In this document: piece by piece, positions 56,313 to 64,000 of the stretch
Position numbering within the stretch: position 1 is the stretch's first letter
Layout: each line of letters starts with the position of its first letter
From: Boletus sp. NGJ
Taxonomy: Eukaryota > Basidiomycota > Agaricomycetes > Boletales > Boletaceae
Assembly: GCA_019096195.1 (NCBI GenBank)
Contig: JAGTXK010000095.1
Location: forward strand, 469,861 to 533,860
Direction: 5' to 3'
DNA length: 64,000 bases
Made by a program: the position numbers and the translations under genes
Notes under the pieces: model-generated
Databases searched by the model: none
The model's input: only the letters and a program-made list of their open reading frames with translations
Told to the model about the DNA's origin: nothing

Positions 56313-56794
56313 TGTTATGAATCCCTTTCGGAAAACAACCACAAGGCTCGGAACTACTTCGCAGGCTACACGTGTCCTGGCTGAACGAATCAGGTGGGAG
56401 AGTCTTAGTCCTGGATATTCCCAACCCTACGACGACCGATGGCCGAAGCTAATAGGTTGTTGGAGGAAGATACAAGTGGATTAGACTGGGGATACCAGTC
56501 GTCAAAGTGCTAGTTTATATACATGAAGAAAGTACGCACGGACCATGCTGTGCATGTGATAAATTACTACGTATGGTAAGACGGAGATTAATAGGGCTGT
56601 GTGAGAAGAGCAGAAATTAAAAGGTCGTGGATCACATGAGGTATGATGTCATATGACGTCATAGGTTCTAGACCTATCATGTGATGTGTTCCCACGGTCA
56701 CGTGCACAGTCACGTGACTTATGAAGAAGAAGTTTGAAGAAAATGAGAAGTAAGTGTTCGTTTGAAAAGTTTGAAAATTTCCCATATTATTACA
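56313..56794 (-). repeat. Chromovirus copy 1, 5' LTR
   Basis: Differs from 50379-50860 at eight positions, all transitions with C/G here and T/A in the other LTR. Confidence 0.95.
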
Positions 56795-57188
56795 GAAGCA
56801 GCTGTTCATGTACACCAATGCTACTCTTAGGGTGCATAGTGTCAGTATCTCCCTTTCCATGGCATTGAAGGAAATGTAGGTGTATCTGTGGACATTCTAC
56901 TGCCACCCCCTGATGCAGCGGGTACTTCTTCTGTGGCTTCAAATGCTACCTTACCACTACAAGATAGTCCAGAGCAATATATATTTCTGGAGTGGAACTG
57001 ATGAATCATTTAGATAGTTTGCCATCCCTTCGATGGAATCCTTCTACTTGGAGGGTGGTATTGGATTGGGCCTTAGATGTCTTTGAATTCCCTGCCCTCA
57101 TGTCAACCATGGAGAAGACATTCAGTGAGGAGTTTGTTTAGAAAAATGGCACAAAACCTTCAATGCCATTTTTGACACCTTCTCAGTG
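56795..57188 (+). pseudogene. Target-site gene fragment, 3' part, up to the palindrome centre
   Basis: After the GAAGC duplicate the frame 'AVHVHQCYS' continues from 50378, then 'VGVSVDILLPPPDAAGTSS' and, after two stops, 'LPSLRWNPSTWRVVLDWALD' and 'FPALMSTMEKTFSEEFV'. I recognise no domain with confidence. It stops at the hairpin centre. Confidence 0.4.
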
Positions 57189-57198
57189 TTCACTGAGA
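57181..57198. repeat. Palindrome centre
   Basis: TCTCAGTG-TT-CACTGAGA: the arms meet with only two unpaired bases, typical of a fold-back or template-switch joint. Confidence 0.95.
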
Positions 57199-57584
57199 AG
57201 GTGTCAAAAATGGCATTGAAGGTTTTGTGCCATTTTTCTAAACAAACTCCTCACTGAATGTCTTCTCCATGGTTGACATGAGGGCAGGGAATTCAAAGAC
57301 ATCTAAGGCCCAATCCAATACCACCCTCCAAGTAGAAGGATTCCATCGAAGGGATGGCAAACTATCTAAATGATTCATCAGTTCCACTCCAGAAATATAT
57401 ATTGCTCTGGACTATCTTGTAGTGGTAAGGTAGCATTTGAAGCCACAGAAGAAGTACCCGCTGCATCAGGGGGTGGCAGTAGAATGTCCACAGATACACC
57501 TACATTTCCTTCAATGCCATGGAAAGGGAGATACTGACACTATGCACCCTAAGAGTAGCATTGGTGTACATGAACAGCTGCTTC
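57191..57584 (-). pseudogene. Mirror copy of the target-site gene fragment
   Basis: Reverse complement of 56795-57188. GCTTC at 57580-57584 is the mirrored target duplication. Confidence 0.4.
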
Positions 57585-58066
57585 TGTAATAATATGGGAA
57601 ATTTTCAAACTTTTCAAACGAACACTTACTTCTCATTTTCTTCAAACTTCTTCTTCATAAGTCACGTGACTGTGCACGTGACCGTGGGAACACATCACAT
57701 GATAGGTCTAGAACCTATGACGTCATATGACATCATACCTCATGTGATCCACGACCTTTTAATTTCTGCTCTTCTCACACAGCCCTATTAATCTCCGTCT
57801 TACCATACGTAGTAATTTATCACATGCACAGCATGGTCCGTGCGTACTTTCTTCATGTATATAAACTAGCACTTTGACGACTGGTATCCCCAGTCTAATC
57901 CACTTGTATCTTCCTCCAACAACCTATTAGCTTCGGCCATCGGTCGTCGTAGGGTTGGGAATATCCAGGACTAAGACTCTCCCACCTGATTCGTTCAGCC
58001 AGGACTCGTGTAGCCTGCGAAGTAGTTCCGAGCCTTGTGGTTGTTTTCCGAAAGGGATTCATAACA
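57585..58066 (+). repeat. Chromovirus copy 2, 5' LTR
   Basis: Mirror of 56313-56794 except T at 58006, which destroys one CACGTG (GGACTCGTG instead of GGACACGTG). Confidence 0.95.
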
Positions 58067-58679
58067 CTTGGATTAGACTGCTATACACAACGCTCGGACT
58101 CCAGAGCTAAGGAGATATACGCGGGCCCAGCGTTTTAAGGGACATCTGCATAGTATTCACCACTTGACGGTGACGAGAAAAGCACTCGCCGAAACGCTTG
58201 AATATACGCTCGTCCGGCGTCATAAATAAGGATAACGTTGCTGCCGGGCATAGTGCACTAGCCCCACTTCTCAGGTGGTTGCCGACTTGAGCGTACGCTG
58301 GTTCTACGATAGTGAACCCAGGTTCTCGTGATTACCTGTGACGTCACGAAGTAGCGTTAGGGGGATTTATCTCGCCTTTCTCCTGTGCTACACCTGCTAG
58401 TAGTAAAGCAGTTATCCTCCGGTCCCCCATCACCGCTGCCCATCATTTTTAACGACCTATACTTCGACTCCTACGAAGGCGTAGGAACCCCAGAACCAGA
58501 TTGTAAGATATCTGGTAGTAAGGTTCTGAAAGAAGACCGATGTAGGAAAAGGAAAACATACATCAGAAACCCTGACAAAGTTAGACTGCTCTGTCCATCC
58601 TCCCCATTCGCACTCTACCGCATTCAATACTTCCGCTCCTATCTTCGCCCCACATCACTCTTAAAGCCAAATCCTCGAT
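58067..58679 (+). other. Chromovirus copy 2 leader
   Basis: Mirror of 55700-56312, including the 200 nt block shared with Gypsy-A. Confidence 0.75.
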
Positions 58680-59426
58680 ATGTCTAGAGTCGACATTGAC
58701 GAACTCGTCCAAAAACTCGCCGACCTTACTCAGGAGCGAGACAAGGAAAATATTACGAAGAAAATCACTGACCCTGGAAAATGGGACGGCACAAGATCAT
58801 CCTTCCACCCCTGGTGGATTAAGCTCCGGCTCTGGGTCGACGCCCAGAAATGGAAAAACAACAAGATCATGGACATCGCTGTCCTCTCCCGTCTCGAAGG
58901 AAAAGCAGAATCCTTCGCACAATTAATCATGGAGCACTACCTGGATGAGGAAGCTACCATCGAGACGGACGCAAACGGGGTCCTGCAGCCGGCAAAAGGA
59001 GCCGCTGCTTGGCCTACTTGGAACAGGTTACAGGAGCAGATTAAAACGCACTTCTGTATCGATACCTTGGCCCACGAGTCACTAAGGAAACTCGAGGCCT
59101 TAAAACAAAATGGTCACCCGATCGACCTGTTCCTCCAAAGGTTTGAGATCTTAAGAAAAGAGTCGTACATCGACGATCACCACGCCGAAGTTCTACTGAA
59201 AAAGGCAGTAGATTATAAAATTTACGAACATTCTCGTTTGAACAGTCCCGCCCGCAATTTTGACTATGAAGACCTAGTCATAAACTACAGAACAATAGGT
59301 CGGGCATTCGAACAGATCGTGAACGAACGTGGCCCCCTCATAGATCTCAACCCCCGCGCTCATCCTTCCCTCCTCCACGTGGGCAACCCCCACAAAATTC
59401 ATACTGTCCTACCTACACGGCAGTAG
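58680..59426 (+). pseudogene. Chromovirus copy 2 gag (capsid part)
   Basis: Same 248-codon product as the ORF at 54953-55699; frame lost near 59350-59370 before the nucleocapsid. Confidence 0.92.
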
Positions 59427-59842
59427 GAACTCAACCGGGTCGCGGCGCGCCCATGGAAATAGGTGTCCAGCAGGCTGGACCCTCCAAGGAAACCAGAACC
59501 TGTTTCCACTGTGGCAAACCCGGCCACATAAAACCTAACTGCCCGACGAACCCTTTCAAAAGGACTGGTCGTCCGCCTATGCAACGCCAGATTTGGGACT
59601 GGAACCAAGGCTCGTACATCGAGCAAAATCAGGGAGAAAACAAGTATCCCCATTTTTTTAATGAACCCCAAACTCGCGCATACGCACAACGACCTCTCCC
59701 GCAACCTCCCGCAGCTACAGCGGCAACCAATGTAGCATTAAGGACATACGTTTCCGATGAGGCGGAAGCGTATTACAGAGACAAGTTTGAGGTAGAAGCA
59801 AAAGCCCGAGCTGCACAGGCTTTAAATGGACAGCGCCAATGA
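59417..59842 (+). pseudogene. Chromovirus copy 2 gag nucleocapsid part
   Basis: CCHC knuckle CFHCGKPGHIKPNC; mirror of 54537-54962. Its stop overlaps the pol ATG (ATGA at 59839). Confidence 0.9.
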
Positions 59843-62568
59843 GTACAGAGGGAACTCAGCGGCAAGAACTTTTTTCATCTTTTTCATCTTCTTTTACGAC
59901 ATGTACAAGTAACGATTTTCCTATCTCCGATCTCTCTGCTGTACTACGTAAAATATCTATGAAATCTGCAAGGGCGTCTCAATTGAGTGTGGCACCAGAA
60001 TTAAGTGTACTTAATTCCCTCGTAAAACAACAAAAAATATCAAATATCTATAAACCCACAAAGGTCACGTTAAACCAAGCATCTACACTTTCCTATGGCG
60101 GAGAATTCTCTTTGGAAACCATAGTATCGTGCAACGTTAACGGCCAGTGGTCACGTTACCGTTTCCAGTCCCTCCTGGATTCAGGAGCGTCGCACACTTT
60201 CATAGATCAGGACTATGTAAAAAGACACGGAATACCTTTTTATACCATCGACAACCCCATTAAGATACATAACGCTGATGGTTCGGAAGGAGCAATCGGA
60301 CCGATCCGTCATGTGGTAACCCTGATGGTGGAAATAGAAGGACACTACGAAGTTATAGACGCTTACATATCTAAACTAGGAACTCATCGAATGATCATTG
60401 GGTATGATTGGCTATATCGTCATAATCCTGACATCGATTGGGTAAAACAGACAATTACGTTTCCTCGCTGTACCTCCTATTGTAAAATTATGGGTCTAGG
60501 ACCCACTTCTTCTTACAAGCTGGCTCAACTACGTACAATAGAAGAAGGACTAAAAGAAAAAGTTCCACTAACTTATCACGAATTCTTAGATGTCTTTTCG
60601 GAGAAAGAATCCCAAAGGATGCCCTTACGAAAACATTGGGATCACGCAATAGATCTCAAAGAAGACTTCATCCCCAAGAAAGGATGTGTTATTCCCCTTT
60701 TGGACATTGAGATGGAAGAAGTCAGAACGTTTATCGAAAAGGAAGTCAAAAAGGGTTACGTCAAACCCTCAAAATCTCCACAGACATCTCCCGTCTTCTT
60801 CATCCCCAAAAAAGACGGCAAAAAACGAATGGTCATGGACTATCGCTATTTAAACGAAGGAACGATAAAAAATTCCTATCCACTCCCTCTCATTCCGCAA
60901 TTAATTGATCGACTCAAAAATGCGGATCTATTTACGGCCATGGATCTCCGATGGGGCTATAACAATGTCCGCATCAAAGAAGGCGATGAATGGAAAGCAG
61001 CATTCGTTACCCCTATTGGAGCATACGAACCTACTGTTATGTATTTCGGCCTTACAAACTCTCCTCCCACGTTTCAAACAATGATGAACGATATATTTAA
61101 CGACATGTATGCAGTAGTCGTCATCTACATCGACGACGTTATGATATTTACCTCAAAAAAGACAAAAGAACAACACGAAGAAGTTATAAAGGAAGTTTTA
61201 CGCCGTCTCCGCGAAAACGACCTTTACGTAAAACCAGAAAAGTGTACCTTCTCGGCAGAAAAAGTGGACTTTCTAGGAATGGTGGTATCTAAAGAGGGGG
61301 TAGAAATGCAGACGAAGAAAGTAGCTGGGGTCATGGATTGGTCAATTCCTACTCGCTTGAAGCAACTTCAAGGCTTTCTCGGACTCTGTAATTATTATAG
61401 ACGATTCATAGAAGGCTTCGCGCAAATTGCACGACCCTTGAACGATCTTACTAAGAAAGACGTTCCATTCAAATGGAGTCCAGATCAACAAGAAGCGTTC
61501 ATCAATCTAAAAAGAAAATTCATGGAAGCACCACTTCTCGCATACCCAAATCGTGATCAAGAAATGCGTGTGGAAACCGATGCTTCGGACATCGCCACGG
61601 GAGCAGTGCTCTCCACATTATGCAATGATGGTAACTGGCAACCAGTCGCCTTTATCTCTCACTCTTTTGACAGCGCAGAGCGCAACTACCCAATATACGA
61701 TAAAGAACTGCTTGCAGTAATACACGCATTAGAAGAATGGCGTCATTATTTAATAGGTCGCGAAGGATTTGAAATCTGGACCGATCACAAAAACCTTGAA
61801 TATTGGAAGAAGCCTCAAACACTTAGCGGACGTCAAGCACGTTGGCACGCACTTCTTCAAGAATTTAATTATTCTTTCGTATACAAATCTGGATCGTCCA
61901 ATGGAAGAGCCGATGCTCTATCTCGACGACCAGATCACGGCGACGCAGTTGTAGATCACAATCAAAACGTCACCGTACTTCCTCCTTCTATATTTATAAA
62001 TCACGTTTCTCTTTCTTCCGATCTTATGACAAGAATACAAAAAGAATCTAAAAAACATAACGTCGATGCTATAAATAATTTCCTTTTCTACTCAGAACTT
62101 AATCTATTCAAAAACGAAAAAGATCAAATCTACGTACCAGAATCTCTACGTACAGAAATCATTACATTATGTCATGATTCGCCTATTGCAGGACACGGCG
62201 GTCATTCTAAAACTATACATACTCTTTCTCGATATTTCTCGTGGCCAGAAGGCACAAAGGACGTAAAAACTTATGTAGATCACTGCCAAGTGTGCGCCCT
62301 CACGAAGGGTAAGCAAAATGCACTGGCAGGAAAAGTTATTCCTCTTCCCGCAGCAAAAAGACCATGGGAAGACTTATCAGTAGATTTCATCACAGGCTTA
62401 CCGCCATCACAATCTTTTACTGCTATCTGCGTTGTTGTGGACAGATTTTCAAAAGAAGTTATTTTTATACCAACATACGATACTTGTTCTTCGAAAGATC
62501 TAGCTATCCTATTTAGAGACCATGTCTGGTCAACACATGGACTTCCCTCTACCCTCGTATCAGATTGA
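59839..62568 (+). pseudogene. Chromovirus copy 2 pol ORF
   Basis: 909 codons, same residues as copy 1. TGA at 62566-62568 interrupts the integrase at LVSD. Confidence 0.95.
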
Positions 62569-62880
62569 GGACCACAATTCGTTTCTGCTTTCACACAAGA
62601 GCTTTGTAAGCTTCTTGATATAAAACAAAAAATCTCTATGGCATATCATCCACAAACAGATGGACAAACCGAACGCGTTAGCCGAGATCTCGAGCAGTAT
62701 CTCCGCGCATATGCCAGAAAGAAACAAAACGAATGGGTCGATTGGTTGAAATTAGCCCAATTCTCTCACAATAACACCGTAACTACGGCTACCGGAGAAA
62801 TCCCGTTTAAAGTAACACGAAACTACATACTGCGTATGGGTTTCGAAGGGAATCTCACGGGTTTTGCAGAAGAAATTGGG
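62569..62880 (+). pseudogene. Chromovirus copy 2 integrase middle segment
   Basis: Mirror of 51499-51810, bounded by the two TGA codons (62566-62568, 62881-62883). Confidence 0.93.
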
Positions 62881-63507
62881 TGAAATCATAAGGAGATTGA
62901 AGAAGTGCTGGAAGCAACACGAGAGAGGATGATCACCTCTTCCGATAAAAAACGATCTACAGCACCCGAATATTCTATTGGCCAGCAAGTCTGGCTTTCT
63001 ACAGATAAATTAAAACTTCCTTATACGGCGAAAAAACTAACTCAAAAATGGATTGGCCCTTATGTTATCACTTGGGTACTTCCTAACGCCGTAACGCTCA
63101 AACTTCCTAATTCGGTTCACATCCATTCAACTGTGAACATTTCTCGCATCAAACCTTATAGAGATACGCTGCCTGGACAGCCTAAATCTCGACCAGATGC
63201 TATAGAAATTGACGAAGAAGGCGAAGAGCAGTTCGAAGTTGATTATATCGCCGCTTCCAGGTTGAAGAAAGGCAAAATAGAATATTTGGTTCATTGGAAA
63301 GGTTACGACGAAACCGATCGAACCTGGGAATCAGAAGACATTCACGTAACTGCACCGGACGCAGTAAATGATTTCCATCGTCTTAACCCTTCCGCACCAC
63401 GCAAGCTTCGTGGTCTATCGTTATCAGCTTTCGCTTCTTTATTCACTCCTTATGAAAATTTCACCGAACAAGAGAAAACAACGACTCGCCTGGAATTCGA
63501 GTCTTAA
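62881..63507 (+). pseudogene. Chromovirus copy 2 integrase C-terminus and chromodomain
   Basis: Mirror of 50872-51498: GPY/F-like 'WIGPYVI' module and chromodomain 'YLVHWKGYDETDRTWESED'. Stop at 63507, PPT AAAGAGGGGGTAG at 63506-63518. Confidence 0.93.
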
Positions 63508-63518
63508 AGAGGGGGTAG

Positions 63519-64000
63519 TGTAATAATATGGGAAATTTTCAAACTTTTCAAACAAACACTTACTTCTCATTTTCTTCAAACTTCTTCTTCATAAGTCACG
63601 TGACTGTGCACGTGACCGTGGGAACACATCACATGATAGGTCTAGAACCTATGACGTCATATGACATCATACCTCATGTGATCCACAACCTTTTAATTTC
63701 TGCTCTTCTCACACAGCCCTATTAATCTCTGTTTTACCATACGTAGTAATTTATCACATGCATAGCATGGTCCGTGCATACTTTCTTCATGTATATAAAC
63801 TAGCACTTTGATGACTGATATCCCCAGTCTAATCCACTTGTATCTTCCTCCAACAACCTATTAGCTTCGGCCATCGGTCGTCGTAGGGTTGGGAATATCC
63901 AGGACTAAGACTCTCCCACCTGATTCGTTCAGCCAGGACACGTGTAGCCTGCGAAGTAGTTCCGAGCCTTGTGGTTGTTTTCCGAAAGGGATTCATAACA
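63519..64000 (+). repeat. Chromovirus copy 2, 3' LTR
   Basis: Mirror of 50379-50860; its last base is the last base of the window. Confidence 0.95.

Larger units (their letters stand above)
50379..56794 (-). mobile_element. Chromovirus (Ty3/Gypsy) copy 1, full length
   Basis: A 6,416 bp element on the minus strand. LTRs are 50379-50860 and 56313-56794 (482 bp each), flanked by 5 bp target duplications GAAGC at 50374-50378 and 56795-56799. It encodes gag, protease, RT, RNase H, integrase and a C-terminal chromodomain in the chromovirus order. The gag C-terminal part is frameshifted and pol has two TGA stops, so it is not autonomous. LTRs differ at eight sites. Confidence 0.97.
50379..64000. 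repeat. 13.6 kb palindrome (two 6,810 bp arms, 2 nt spacer)
   Basis: Every position p in 50379-57188 pairs with 114379-p in 57191-64000, with spacer TT at 57189-57190. All ORFs in one arm recur mirrored with the same protein sequence. The only mismatch I found is at 58006 (T where the mirror of 56373 predicts A). The right arm ends at the window edge exactly on an LTR boundary, so the true extent is unknown. Confidence 0.97.
57585..64000 (+). mobile_element. Chromovirus copy 2 (mirror of copy 1)
   Basis: LTRs are 57585-58066 and 63519-64000, and the internal region is the mirror of copy 1 with the same two TGA stops and the same gag frameshift. The outer target duplication would lie beyond the window. 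Shared lesions mean this is a duplicate of the same insertion, not an independent one. Confidence 0.97.

Noticed and set aside
56588-56860. 90-codon ORF in the chromovirus LTR (and mirror 57519-57791)
   Set aside because: Runs from target sequence into the LTR and is hydrophobic by chance; LTRs of this type are not expected to code.

Overview
The window reads as a fungal nuclear genome, most likely an Agaricomycete (mushroom-forming basidiomycete). Three things suggest this: genes with 50-75 nt spliceosomal introns, a basidiomycete-style BTB/POZ gene and a TPR-CHAT gene, and an almost unbroken nest of transposable elements of the kinds common in that class (chromovirus Gypsy, Copia, Tad-like LINE, Tc1/mariner, PIF/Harbinger, Plavaka-like). 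The species assignment is inference. No rRNA, tRNA or CRISPR was recognised, and no clearly functional host gene. This is a heterochromatin-like repeat block.

Layout. 1-2.8 kb (minus): decayed gag-like and RT fragments of a tyrosine-recombinase-type retroelement, with a 0.9 kb LTR-like repeat whose inverted partner lies at 4.9-5.8 kb. 5.8-9.9 kb: a decayed Copia element whose gag is split by an unusual hexamer-rich inverted-repeat element (6.6-7.7 kb; partial second copy at 15.7-16.1 kb). 9.9-14.2 kb: Copia LTR, Gypsy integrase tail plus LTR, a Tc1 element with 219 bp TIRs and TA target duplication, and a PIF/Harbinger remnant. 16.2-22.6 kb: Tc1 TIR and LTR remnants, a degenerate repeat-family gene, and a TPR-CHAT pseudogene. 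24-32.4 kb: LINE fragments, a small spliced gene relic and an old minus-strand Gypsy with its leader and LTRs.

32,401-38,035 is the standout. It is a 5.6 kb DNA transposon with ~145 bp TIRs starting TATGGCG and a 6 bp target duplication (GCCTTT), inserted into a Gypsy integrase ORF that becomes continuous when the element is excised in silico. It carries a five-exon rve/DDE transposase with one CGA-to-TGA stop, a six-exon Cys-rich accessory gene, and a divergently transcribed intact BTB/POZ gene. It resembles the IS3EU class (6 bp TSD, 5'-TAY termini, as I recall them). 38.4-50.4 kb holds a LINE piece, an unidentified long degenerate ORF split by a second Tc1 element, a solo LTR, a Plavaka-like transposase relic and a 3.4 kb segment bounded by long degenerate inverted repeats.

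50,379-64,000 is a nearly perfect 13.6 kb palindrome. Each 6,810 bp arm holds a complete LTR-to-LTR chromovirus (5 bp TSD GAAGC), and the arms meet at a 2 nt spacer (57,189-57,190). It is either a genuine fold-back duplication or an assembly artefact. Inactivation across the younger elements repeatedly takes the form of CGA-to-TGA nonsense, and the LTR pair differs only by one-directional transitions, pointing to cytosine deamination (5mC decay or RIP-like mutation). The IS3EU-like element and the chromovirus are visibly CpG-rich islands in an otherwise CpG-poor window.
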